Below the pieces are notes generated by a model, which was given only the letters and a program-made list of their open reading frames with translations, was not told the DNA's origin and ran no database searches. Shown here piece after piece: positions 16,491 to 24,915 of a stretch of 34,604 nt of DNA. The position numbers were made by a program, and so were the translations under genes. Position 1 is the stretch's first letter; every line of letters begins with the position of its first letter. The DNA comes from JALYUA01 sp039933215 (GTDB lineage Bacteria; Acidobacteriota; Thermoanaerobaculia; UBA5066; Gp7-AA6): assembly GCA_039933215.1 (NCBI GenBank), contig JBDTOO010000038.1, forward strand, positions 1 to 34,604, written 5' to 3'.

Positions 16491-18794
16491 GTGTGGCTCG
16501 GCCGGAGATTCGCGGGGGAGATCCCCCGGCGGTCCGCCGCGGCGCTCCTGCTCCTGCCGCTTCTCTTCACCGGACGGGCGATGGCGCGGGGCGAGCTCTA
16601 CGGGCCGGCCGACTTCTATCCGGGATACGTCCCCTGGCGCGCCGCGGGCCCGTCCGTGGCGGGACCAGCCAATCCGATCCTCTCGGACCTCGCGTTCGCG
16701 AACATCCCGTGGCGCGCCGCGGTGCGAGAGGCCGTCGCGAACGGGCGCTTCCCCTTCTGGAACCGGTTCGTCCTCGCGGGCGGCCCGCTCCTCGCCGCGG
16801 CCCAGGCCGGGATCTTCCACCCTTCGACCTGGGCCGGGATCCTCCTGCCGCTCGCCCTGTCATGGACTTTTTCCTGCACGTTCACCCTCTTTCTGGGACT
16901 TCTGGCCGCCTACCTCTTCTTCCGGGACCACGGACTCTCCGAGATCGCCGTTCTCGCGGGCGCCGCCGGGTGGGGCCTCTCGACCTATCTCGTTTTCTGG
17001 AACGGGTGGAGCGTCGGACCTTCGACCGCGACCTTCCCTCTTCTCCTGCTCGGATTGCGCCGGATCGCGCGCCGCGGACCGTGCGGCGTCGGGCTGACCG
17101 CCGGCGCTCTCGTCCTGTCGGTCACGGGCGGACATCCGGAAAGCGCCTTCCACACGGCGATGGCGGCGGGGGTGTACTTCCTGGCGGAGCTCTTCGCCGC
17201 GCGGGCGCGATCGGGCGCGATGCGTCCTCTGGGCGGCGCGCTCGGAGCCGGTCTTCTCGCCTTCCTGCTCGCCGCGCCGCAGCTGCTTCCCCTCCTCGAG
17301 GCGATTCCCCACACGTCGGAGTACCGCGCCCGCCGGGCGCAGATCGCCGCGGGCGCGGCCTCCCAATCCGTCGGGGCGGCGGAATCGGCCCGCCGTCTCC
17401 TGCCGGCCGTGCTCCCGTTCTCTCACGGCATCTACGGGAAGAGTCCCGTCCAGGGCGAGCGCGGGGACGGCTCGGGGATGCCGATCGCGTACGCGGGAGC
17501 CATCCTCTTCCCGCTCGCGGCTCTCGGCCTCGCGCGCCGCCGCCCGGGCCGCGGCTTCTTCGCTGCCAGCGCCGCCGCGGGCCTCCTGCTCGGCGCGAGC
17601 GCGCCGGGATTGATCGATCTGCTCACGCGTCTTCCGGGATTCGCGCTCGCCCTGAACTACCGGCTCGTATTCCTCGCGGCGTTCGGCCTGGCGGGCCTCG
17701 CGGCGTTCGGCGTCGAAGAGCTCGCCCGTGCGGGCCGAACCCGCCGCCTGGCGCTCGCGGCGGCCGCGGCCGTTCTCGTCCTCGCGGCGCTCGCGGCCGC
17801 CGCGCGCGGAACGTTTGCCGACAGGGCTCTCCCGCCCGCGTTCGTCCTCCGGCAGCTCGCCTTCGAGCTCGTCCCCGTCGGCCTCCTCGCGGCGGCGGCG
17901 CTCGTCTGGATTCGACGGCCCGCGCGGCTGGCTGCGGCGGCCCTCGTTCTTCTCGTGGCGCAGCGCGGCCTGGAGATGCACGCCGTCTATCCGACCGTGT
18001 CCCCCGGTCTTCTGCGCGCCTCGCTGCCGGAGATGCCGGGACCGGCGGCGCCGGGAGCCCGGTTCGTCGCCGCGGGCGAGGACCTGCGGCCGAATGGTGC
18101 CGCGCTCCTCGGCATCGAGGACGTGAGGGGATACGAGTCGATCGTGCTCGATCGTTTCGCCGACACGTTTCCCTTGTGGTGCGTCCCCCAGCACGCGTCG
18201 TTCAACCGCGTGGACGACCTGCGCCGTCCCTTCCTCGAGTTCCTCGGCGCCCGCTTCGCCGTGACCGCTGCCGGCGCCCCTCCGCCCGTTGGCTGGATCC
18301 CGGTCGCGCGCTCGGCTTCCGCCTCGGTGTTCGAGAATCCCCGCGCGTTGCCGCGCGCGTTCGCGCCCCGGCGGGTTGTACCCGTCGCCGACGCGCGGGC
18401 CGCTCTCGACGCGATGGCGGCGGCATCGGATTTCTCCGACGCGGCCTGGGTGGTCGCCGCGCCGGGGGCCGCGATCGCACGCAATCCCGACGCGCGGGTC
18501 TCCCTGCGGCTCTCCGGTCCGGACCTCTGGATCGAGACGGAGTCGCCCGCGCCGCTCTTCGTCGCCACCTCCATTCCCGACTGGCCCGGCTGGCGCGCGG
18601 AAGAAGACGGCCGCGCGCTGGAACTTCAGACGGTGAACCACGCCTTCGTCGGTGTCCGGGTCCCCGGCGGGTCCCGCAGGATTCGGCTCTCCTACCGGCC
18701 GCCGTCGTTTTCCGCCGGCCTCGCGGCCTGCGCGGCCGGATTGCTCGCGGCGGTTGTCTCCGAGCTCGTGCGGCGCCGTCGCGGCGGCGGATAG
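16491..18794 (+). CDS. YfhO-family polytopic membrane protein, copy 1
   Basis: 767 aa from the first standard start, GTG 16491. The coding frame continues upstream to a CTG at 16434, which would supply an extra first helix (VEIVALWLTY) matching the one in the neighbouring paralogue, so the true N-terminus is probably near 16434. About a dozen hydrophobic segments are followed by an extracytoplasmic C-terminal domain (about 520-740) and a last helix. Shared with copy 2: WNRFVLAG, FHPSTW, IEDVRGYES, LPRAFAPR and PDWPGW. YfhO proteins in Firmicutes are GT-C enzymes that glycosylate teichoic acids; here a role in envelope glycan or glycolipid modification is inferred. Confidence 0.8.
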   Translation: MWLGRRFAGEIPRRSAAALLLLPLLFTGRAMARGELYGPADFYPGYVPWRAAGPSVAGPANPILSDLAFANIPWRAAVREAVANGRFPFWNRFVLAGGPLLAAAQAGIFHPSTWAGILLPLALSWTFSCTFTLFLGLLAAYLFFRDHGLSEIAVLAGAAGWGLSTYLVFWNGWSVGPSTATFPLLLLGLRRIARRGPCGVGLTAGALVLSVTGGHPESAFHTAMAAGVYFLAELFAARARSGAMRPLGGALGAGLLAFLLAAPQLLPLLEAIPHTSEYRARRAQIAAGAASQSVGAAESARRLLPAVLPFSHGIYGKSPVQGERGDGSGMPIAYAGAILFPLAALGLARRRPGRGFFAASAAAGLLLGASAPGLIDLLTRLPGFALALNYRLVFLAAFGLAGLAAFGVEELARAGRTRRLALAAAAAVLVLAALAAAARGTFADRALPPAFVLRQLAFELVPVGLLAAAALVWIRRPARLAAAALVLLVAQRGLEMHAVYPTVSPGLLRASLPEMPGPAAPGARFVAAGEDLRPNGAALLGIEDVRGYESIVLDRFADTFPLWCVPQHASFNRVDDLRRPFLEFLGARFAVTAAGAPPPVGWIPVARSASASVFENPRALPRAFAPRRVVPVADARAALDAMAAASDFSDAAWVVAAPGAAIARNPDARVSLRLSGPDLWIETESPAPLFVATSIPDWPGWRAEEDGRALELQTVNHAFVGVRVPGGSRRIRLSYRPPSFSAGLAACAAGLLAAVVSELVRRRRGGG

Positions 18795-18805
18795 ACTCCC
18801 GCGCC

Positions 18806-21169
18806 GTGTTCCTGCTCGTCATCCGCCTGCTGGCGGTCTACCTCGCGACGGCCGCGGGAATCCTCTACCTCGCCAACCGATTCATCTCGCCCGTCCCCCG
18901 GAGCGCGCGCCTCTGGCTCGCCCTCGGCCCTTTCCTTCTCGTCGGCGAGGCCCTTCTGACCGCGGGAGTCCACGCTCCGATCGACATCGCGTATCTCGGG
19001 GCGCCCCTCTCGGCGCACGCCGCCGAGCAGGGAACCTCGATCGTCCAGACGCCCCTTCTCTCCGACGTCGTCTGGCAGGAGGTTCCCTGGCACAAGGCGG
19101 TCCGCGACGCGGCGAAGAACGCCCGTCTCCCGCTGTGGAACCGATTCGTGCTCGCGGGCGAGCCTCTGCTCGCCGTGCAGCAGCCAGCCGTCTTCCACCC
19201 GGCGACGTGGATCAGCTTTCTCCTCCCTCTCGCGCAGGCCTGGACGTTCGACATGGCGCTGCGGTACTTCCTGTCGCTCGTCTGCGCCTGGCTCTATCTC
19301 CGCGATCTCGGCTGCCGCAACCTCGCGGCGCTGCTCGGCGCTTTCGGATGGGCGTTCTGCGACTACATGGTCTTCTTCCTCGGATATCCGCTCACCCTCG
19401 CCGCCGCGCCGTTTCCTCTCCTCCTGCTCGGCCTTCGAAGGCTGGCGCGCGACCCGGGGCGAAGCGCCGCCGCGCTCACGGTCGTGGCGCTTCTCCTCAT
19501 CCTCGTCTCCGGGCATCCCGAGACGCTGCTCCACGCCGTGGCGGCTGCCGGGATCGTGTTCCTGTTCGAGCTCGTGGCGGTGGACGGACGCCGGCGGCGC
19601 CGCGCGCTTCTGCTCGCGCTCGCCGCCGGAGCGATCACGCTCGGAATCGGTGCCGTGCTGCTGATCCCCCTGGCGGAGGCTCTTCCGCACACGATCGAGC
19701 AGTTCTTCCGAACGGCGGTGTTCGCCAGGTCGAAAAAATCGGTGGCGGTCGCGGAGGCCCTCCGCCGGGCGCTCCCCGATCTCCAGCCGTACGCGTTCGG
19801 GTTCGCGGGCCACGGCCGGATCCCGACCGGGTACCACGAGCCCTCCACCTACGCGGGCGCTCTTCTCTGGCCGTTCGCGGCGGTCGGTCTCTTTTCCCGG
19901 CGGCGCGAGAAGTGGGCCCTTCTCGTGATCGGTCTGCTCGGGGCCGCGATGGGCGCGCGCTTCCCCGGAATCACGGACGTCGTATCCCGGCTGCCGCTCT
20001 TCGACATCGGCATCAACGAGCGGATGGTCTTCCTCGCCGCCTTCGCGACCGCCGCGCTCGCCGCGATCGGCGCCGATGAGCTCGTCCGCGAGGGCCGCCG
20101 CGCCGCCGTGGCGGCCGCGGGAATCTGCGGCCTCGCCGTAGCCGCTCTGCTCCAGGCGACGGGCGGCGCGCGGTTTACGGCGATCGGGCTGCCCGACGAG
20201 TTCTTCCGCTTCCGATTCCTCGCGATGATGATCCCGCTCGCGGCGGCCGTGCTTCTCTGCGCGCTGACACCCCGGCGCCGCCTCGGTCTCGCTCTGGCGG
20301 GCTGCCTCGTGATCTTCGCGGTGGAGCGGCGCCTCGAGGAGGGAGACGTCTACCCCACGTACCGGTCGGCCGCGTTCTATCCGCCCCTGGCCGCGTTCGC
20401 GTCCATCCCGCGGACGGCGCCGTGGCGGACCACCGCGGTGGGCATCCACTTCATCCCGAATATCGCCACGCTCTACGAGCTCGAGGACGTGCGGGGCTAC
20501 GAGGCGATGACCTTCAAGCCTCTCTGGGACACCTTCGCTCTCTGGTGCATCCCGCAGCCGGTCTGGTTCAACCGCATCGACGACCCGACGCGCCCCTTCC
20601 TTTCCTTCCTGAACGTCCGCTGGGTCTTCGCGCCCCCCGACTACGCGCCGCCCGCCGGCTGGCCGGTCCGGTACCGGGGCGCCGAAGGAATGCTTCTCGA
20701 GAATCCGGGCGCGCTGCCCCGCGCGTTCGCTCCCCGCGCCTACGCGACCGAAGCCGACGCGGGAGCGCGCCTCGGGATCCTCGCGGGGATCACCGATTTC
20801 CGGGAGCGCGGCATCGTCGGCGATGGGCCCTCGCGCGGCTGGACCGCGAACGGCGCCGCGTCCGTGGCCGTCTCCGGTTACCTGCCCCAGGAGATGCGCC
20901 TGAAGGTCCACGCCGACGCCCCGGCCGTCGTCGGGACCTCGATGACCGCCTGGCCCGGGTGGAAGCTCTCGATCGACGGGGAAAAGGCGCCGCTTCTCTC
21001 CTACAACCACGCCTTCCTCGGCTTCCGCGTGCCCGCGGGCGACCACGACGCCGTCCTCCGCTACGCCCCCGACTCGTTTCGTGCCGGGGCGGCGGTCAGC
21101 GTCCTCTCGCTGGCGCTCTCGGCGTTTCTCCTTCGCCGGCGCCGTCTCGCGCCGGCCGCGCCGCGATGA
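18806..21169 (+). CDS. YfhO-family polytopic membrane protein, copy 2
   Basis: 787 aa from GTG 18806, 11 nt after copy 1. The first helix (about 3-24) begins at once. The next block holds WNRFVLAGEPLL, FHPATW and a run of about a dozen helices. The periplasmic C-terminal domain carries LEDVRGYEAMTFK, LPRAFAPR and AWPGWK, then a final helix and Arg-rich tail. The two copies align end to end and arose by tandem duplication, but are well diverged. Different substrates or a heteromer are possible. The last 74 bases overlap, tail to tail, the gene on the other strand. Confidence 0.82.
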   Translation: MFLLVIRLLAVYLATAAGILYLANRFISPVPRSARLWLALGPFLLVGEALLTAGVHAPIDIAYLGAPLSAHAAEQGTSIVQTPLLSDVVWQEVPWHKAVRDAAKNARLPLWNRFVLAGEPLLAVQQPAVFHPATWISFLLPLAQAWTFDMALRYFLSLVCAWLYLRDLGCRNLAALLGAFGWAFCDYMVFFLGYPLTLAAAPFPLLLLGLRRLARDPGRSAAALTVVALLLILVSGHPETLLHAVAAAGIVFLFELVAVDGRRRRRALLLALAAGAITLGIGAVLLIPLAEALPHTIEQFFRTAVFARSKKSVAVAEALRRALPDLQPYAFGFAGHGRIPTGYHEPSTYAGALLWPFAAVGLFSRRREKWALLVIGLLGAAMGARFPGITDVVSRLPLFDIGINERMVFLAAFATAALAAIGADELVREGRRAAVAAAGICGLAVAALLQATGGARFTAIGLPDEFFRFRFLAMMIPLAAAVLLCALTPRRRLGLALAGCLVIFAVERRLEEGDVYPTYRSAAFYPPLAAFASIPRTAPWRTTAVGIHFIPNIATLYELEDVRGYEAMTFKPLWDTFALWCIPQPVWFNRIDDPTRPFLSFLNVRWVFAPPDYAPPAGWPVRYRGAEGMLLENPGALPRAFAPRAYATEADAGARLGILAGITDFRERGIVGDGPSRGWTANGAASVAVSGYLPQEMRLKVHADAPAVVGTSMTAWPGWKLSIDGEKAPLLSYNHAFLGFRVPAGDHDAVLRYAPDSFRAGAAVSVLSLALSAFLLRRRRLAPAAPR

Positions 21170-22469
21170 CCGCGAGCGTCAGCAGGACCGACACGATCGA
21201 GAAGATGCGCCCCGCCGACCACTCGATCCAGAGCGCGGGGTCGGGCGCCCCATGGAGGTACGTGAAGACGAAGAAGACGGAGAGGCTCCCGGCGATCGCC
21301 GCGGGATAGAGAGACGCTTTCGCACGCCGTCCCGCGAAGAGGAGGGCCGCGAGAGGCAGTAGCCAGGGGAGCCCGGCGGCCGCGCCGAAGAGCGCCTTGC
21401 CGATCGCAACGAGGACGAGCCCGAGGCGTTCGGTGTGGACCTCGAACGTCGGTCCGTAGGTCTCGTACGCGCGAAACAGGTGGCGGGCCCGCCCGAAGGC
21501 GAACCATGCGCCGAGAGAAAGGATCCCCGGAACGAACAGCCAGGCGGGAGCGCGCCGCCAGGCGACCGACCTCCCGCGCGCCAGCAGGAACAGTCCGCCC
21601 GCGGCCGCCACGAACGGCAGCCCCTCCACCTTCGCCGCGAGCGCGCCGGCGAAGAGCATTCCGGCGAGGAGCTGGCCTCCGTCGCTGCCGCCCGCCTCCC
21701 CGACCAGGATCCCCAGAGCGAGCGTCTCGAAGAGCAGGAGCGCCGGGTCGGCGTTGCCGGCGACGGCGAAGACGTGGCCGAAGAGCCCGAGCGCCGCCGA
21801 GACCGCGGCCGTGGCGATTGCCGCGTCCCTGCGCGGGAAGGAGGCTCGCAGGACCCCGAAGAGGCCGGCGGCCGTCGCGGCGAGGAGAAGAGGAAACGTG
21901 GCCGCCGCCGCCATCCAGGGCAGGCGCCCCGCGCCCGCCGCGATCGTCGCGAACGCGTAGACCTGAGGCACGAGAGGCGGATACGAGTGATGCTGGTATC
22001 GCAGCAGCGGGTCTCCCAGGTATCCGGCGTCGAGACCCTTCGCCGCGGCGAACGCCTCCGCCTTCGGGCCCCAGAAGAGGAGAAGGTCCGGCGACGTGGC
22101 CGACGTCGACAGGGTGGCGGCGGCCGCGATCGCGACGGCGGCGAGCGTCATCGTGAGAGCCAGCCCCTCCGCGAGAGTGATCGCGCGCGGCTCCGGCGCC
22201 GGCGCCCATTCCCCGGACGGGCGGGGGAGAAGAAGGCGCAGGAGGAAGCACTCGGCGAGAGCGGCGAGAAGGATCAGAGGCAGGCGCCACGCGAGGCCCG
22301 CGAGGGAGGAGACGTTCATCGTCCAGGAGACGGCGACCGCGCCGCATGCCCCGGCGAGCGCGAGCCGGCCCGCGAGACCGTAGGCGCGGAACGCCCGGTG
22401 AGCCAGGAGCGGCGCGCCGACGGCCGGAAAGGCCGCGAGGCTCGCGAGCCAGAACGCGCCCGCCCTCAG
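21096..22469 (-). CDS. Polytopic membrane protein, GT-C/ArnT-like, probable CTG start
   Basis: 457 aa with roughly ten hydrophobic segments. A loop after the first helices reads TSPDLLLFWGPKAEAF and is followed by SYPPLVP, resembling the first periplasmic loop of GT39/ArnT-like glycosyltransferases. No ATG, GTG or TTG lies near the N-terminus. A CTG at 22469 overlaps the previous stop as CTGA, the same 4-base coupling seen as ATGA or GTGA elsewhere here, so I take it as the start. The 3' end overlaps the convergent YfhO copy 2 by 74 bases. The donor and acceptor sugars are unknown. Confidence 0.72.
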   Translation of the reverse strand: MRAGAFWLASLAAFPAVGAPLLAHRAFRAYGLAGRLALAGACGAVAVSWTMNVSSLAGLAWRLPLILLAALAECFLLRLLLPRPSGEWAPAPEPRAITLAEGLALTMTLAAVAIAAAATLSTSATSPDLLLFWGPKAEAFAAAKGLDAGYLGDPLLRYQHHSYPPLVPQVYAFATIAAGAGRLPWMAAAATFPLLLAATAAGLFGVLRASFPRRDAAIATAAVSAALGLFGHVFAVAGNADPALLLFETLALGILVGEAGGSDGGQLLAGMLFAGALAAKVEGLPFVAAAGGLFLLARGRSVAWRRAPAWLFVPGILSLGAWFAFGRARHLFRAYETYGPTFEVHTERLGLVLVAIGKALFGAAAGLPWLLPLAALLFAGRRAKASLYPAAIAGSLSVFFVFTYLHGAPDPALWIEWSAGRIFSIVSVLLTLAVIAARPARDGAGEGETPRAPARGR

Positions 22470-22900
22470 CGTGACGGCCGCCGGTAGAGCGAGCCGCCCG
22501 GAAGGGTCGCGACCGGATCTCCCGGGGGCTCGGCCGGAAGCGGTCCATAGACGAGCACGTAGCGCGCCTGCGCCTCCCACTCGGGCGTGGGCAGCCCCCA
22601 GAGCGCGGCGGGAAGGACGCGGCGCCCGGGAAGGAGCGCCACCGCCGCGGTGTGGAGCCTCGTCTCGCGGACGGGGTCTCTCGGCTCGGACCGCGCCACG
22701 ACCGACATGCCCCGCGGGATGCGCGCGGCGGATTCGGTGAAGAAGTGGAACTCGGCGGCCGCGGACCTGTCGCGGTCGTAGGGCGTGCTCGGGAGATGGA
22801 CGATCGCAGCGGGCGCCGGCAACCGAGCGGCCGACCACCCGGCGAAGACCGCGGAGCCCGCGAGCAGAAGGGCCATCTCGCGCGGCAGCCTCGCCGTCAT
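22466..22900 (-). CDS. Small membrane-anchored protein of unknown function
   Basis: 144 aa, not recognised. One N-terminal hydrophobic segment (about 8-28) would anchor it or act as a signal; the remainder is soluble and has no Cys or obvious catalytic motif. The ATG overlaps the endonuclease IV stop (ATGA) and its own stop overlaps the next gene's CTG. The pairing of a small anchored protein with a GT-C-like enzyme suggests it is an accessory to that enzyme. The reading frame is supported mainly by these couplings and codon bias. Confidence 0.6.
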   Translation of the reverse strand: MTARLPREMALLLAGSAVFAGWSAARLPAPAAIVHLPSTPYDRDRSAAAEFHFFTESAARIPRGMSVVARSEPRDPVRETRLHTAAVALLPGRRVLPAALWGLPTPEWEAQARYVLVYGPLPAEPPGDPVATLPGGSLYRRPSR

Positions 22901-23772
22901 GCGTCGGGCGGTCCGTCGGCGGCGAGCCGTCGGAGCGTCGCCAGGTTTTCCCGGTCGAAGTCGAGCGCCTCGTCCTTCGGCGTCTCGAGAAATTTCGGGA
23001 CGTGCGCGAGCCGGGGGTCCGCGAGCAGGTTGCGGAAACCGCTCTCTCCGATCGTCCCCTTCCCGATGTGCTCGTGCCGGTCGACCCGCGATCCGCGAGG
23101 CCGCTTCGAGTCGTTGACGTGGATCGCGACGAGGCGCTCGAGGCCCACCGTGCGGTCGAACGCCGCGATCGTGTCCTCCCATCCGCGCCGCGTGACGATG
23201 TCGTACCCGGCGGCGTGGACGTGGCACGTGTCCAGGCAGACGCCGACGCGCCGGCGCATCCTCGCCGCACCCAGGACGTCGCGGAGATGCTCGAAGGTCT
23301 GGCCGAGGGCGTTTCCCTGGCCCGCGGCCGTTTCGAGGAGGATCCTCACCCGCGCGCCCGGAGTGCGCAGGAGCGCCTCGTCGAGCGACGCCGCCACACG
23401 CGCAACGCCCGCGGACTCGCCGGCGCCGCCGTGGGATCCGGGATGCAGGACGAGCTCGCGGATGCCGAGGCGCCGGCAGCGCTCGATCTCGTCGACGAGC
23501 CCCGCGATCGACTGGCGCCGGAGCGGCTCGGAGGGAGAGGCGAGGTTGATCAGGTAGGAGGCGTGGGCGGCGAGATGGGCGAGCGACGCGGAGCGGGCCG
23601 TGCGGCGGAACTCGCGCGCCTCGGAGTCGGCGATCTCCTTGCCGACCCACCGGCTGTTGTTCTTGACGAAGATCTGCAGGACCCGGCAGCCCGTAGACAC
23701 CCCGCGTTCCACGGCCCGGGGCGTTCCTCCCGCGATCGAATGATGGGCGCCGACGAGAGGATCCGGATCCAT
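22897..23772 (-). CDS. nfo: Endonuclease IV (AP endonuclease)
   Basis: Zn-dependent TIM-barrel AP endonuclease for base-excision repair. 291 aa, the usual length. GAHHSIAGG at the N-terminus, LVLHPGSH (about 110-117), LETAAGQG, CLDTCHVHAAGYD (metal ligands), HVNDSK and HIGKGTIG are the family's metal-binding stretches, and all are intact. The ATG at 23772 is preceded by TACAAT with six bases between, and no Shine-Dalgarno is visible. A long upstream extension of the frame is non-coding overlap with the PHP gene and is not used. Confidence 0.95.
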   Translation of the reverse strand: MDPDPLVGAHHSIAGGTPRAVERGVSTGCRVLQIFVKNNSRWVGKEIADSEAREFRRTARSASLAHLAAHASYLINLASPSEPLRRQSIAGLVDEIERCRRLGIRELVLHPGSHGGAGESAGVARVAASLDEALLRTPGARVRILLETAAGQGNALGQTFEHLRDVLGAARMRRRVGVCLDTCHVHAAGYDIVTRRGWEDTIAAFDRTVGLERLVAIHVNDSKRPRGSRVDRHEHIGKGTIGESGFRNLLADPRLAHVPKFLETPKDEALDFDRENLATLRRLAADGPPDA

Positions 23773-23778
23773 GCGGCG

Positions 23779-23784
23779 ATTGTA
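23779..23784 (-). promoter_or_regulatory. Putative -10 of nfo, leaderless
   Basis: TACAAT on the minus strand, 5 of 6 to TATAAT, lies 6 nt before the nfo ATG in the 44-nt gap after the PHP gene. It would give a leaderless transcript. Confidence 0.5.
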
Positions 23785-23816
23785 GCGAGGGCGGACGGCG
23801 CCTCGCGCCGCATGCT

Positions 23817-24812
23817 TCAGGAGGGCGGCTTGCCGTCCCCTTCCGAGAACCGGTCGAGCAGCTCCTGGCCGATCCGCCGGGACACGAAGATCTGCTTCAG
23901 ATAGTTCAGGGTCGTGATCGCAAACGGCACGCCCGCCGCGGAGAACGGCGCGCCCATGGCGGCGAGCGCGAGGTGCCGGGCCTTCTCGCCGCGGGTGAAC
24001 TCCGGATTCTTCCAGTCGAGGACGCTCCCGTAGTAGCGGAACACCATCCGGTAGACGTCGGAGAGGAGCACCTTGAATCCCATCTCGCTGCCCCAGACGA
24101 AACATTCGCCCGCGCGGACGCGATCCAGAAACTGAGCGGGCGTATCGGCTTCGGCGACGGTGTAGACCCGGGCGAGAGGCGCGAGCGTATGGGCGTCGGA
24201 GCCCGCGACCAGGGACACCACGCCGCGCTTCTCGCGAACGACGGCCATCAGGTCCTCGATCAGGCGGTTGTGCTGGGACGCCATCGCGCCGTTCTTCACC
24301 TCGAAAACGTCGAACATGCGCAGCATCTCTTCGAAGTATTGCCGCGGCGAGTTGCGCATCCGGTAGTTCTGGAACATGTGGTTCGCGGACGCGAGGATGT
24401 TTTCCTGACGCAGATAGGCGTGGAGGTCGTAGATGTTCTCCCGGAGCCGCTGGATCTCCGCGTGCTGCCGTTCGTCGATTCCGAAGACGTTCACGTGGAT
24501 GCGCTGGCGCGTCTCCGGAAACCACGTCTCCACTTCCTCGGAGATGAAGAAGTCGGCGAGGTCCGGGTAGCGGTTCAGCAGATAAAGGCAACCGTCGATC
24601 GAATCGTGGTCGGTGAGGGTGACGAAATCCATCCCGCGCTCCTTGGCGACCCGGTAGACCTCTTCCGGGCGATTGTAGGAGTCGCGGGTGTTCGCGATGC
24701 GGAAGTACTTGAACGTCGAGTAGACGGAGTGGCAGTGGAGGTCGGCCTTCTTGAACCGGGAATCCGAAAACCACGCTGGGATGTCGATCTCATCGGGCTT
24801 TCGTTCGACCAT
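23817..24812 (-). CDS. PHP-domain metal-dependent phosphoesterase
   Basis: 331 aa from ATG 24812; an ATG 13 codons earlier lies in the divergent promoter region and is less likely. Metal-binding motifs of the PHP fold are visible: DLHCHS (24-29), TDHD (67-70), an ISEEVE acidic segment, ANHMF and GSDAHT. Relatives include histidinol-phosphate phosphatase-type and nuclease-type PHP proteins, and the substrate cannot be told from sequence. The C-terminal 90 residues lack a known motif. It is transcribed toward nfo and divergently from the PASTA gene. Confidence 0.82.
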   Translation of the reverse strand: MVERKPDEIDIPAWFSDSRFKKADLHCHSVYSTFKYFRIANTRDSYNRPEEVYRVAKERGMDFVTLTDHDSIDGCLYLLNRYPDLADFFISEEVETWFPETRQRIHVNVFGIDERQHAEIQRLRENIYDLHAYLRQENILASANHMFQNYRMRNSPRQYFEEMLRMFDVFEVKNGAMASQHNRLIEDLMAVVREKRGVVSLVAGSDAHTLAPLARVYTVAEADTPAQFLDRVRAGECFVWGSEMGFKVLLSDVYRMVFRYYGSVLDWKNPEFTRGEKARHLALAAMGAPFSAAGVPFAITTLNYLKQIFVSRRIGQELLDRFSEGDGKPPS

Positions 24813-24903
24813 GGGGGTCCCTAGGGTTGCAAATCGCGAGCCCGAGGTCAAACCGAGGGCGGACTTTTTCCGCGCGCCGGGATGGCGAAACCCGCGCCTG
24901 TGC

Positions 24904-24909
24904 TACGGT
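24904..24909 (+). promoter_or_regulatory. Putative -10 of the PASTA gene, leaderless
   Basis: TACGGT, in the context GCTACGGT, ends 6 nt before the GTG start. The same spacing occurs at uppS, nfo and the gene at 30764. Confidence 0.4.
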
Positions 24910-24915
24910 TTTCTC

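Noticed and set aside
16304..21169. A single open frame of about 1620 codons spanning both YfhO genes
   Set aside because: Only its second half is coding. The first part is an out-of-frame reading of YfhO copy 1 with Arg/Pro/Gly-rich, motif-free translation; the real second gene begins at GTG 18806.
22897..24774. A 625-codon frame fusing endonuclease IV to an N-terminal extension
   Set aside because: The extension lies inside the PHP gene in another frame. Endonuclease IV starts at its canonical N-terminus at 23772 with its own -10-like box.
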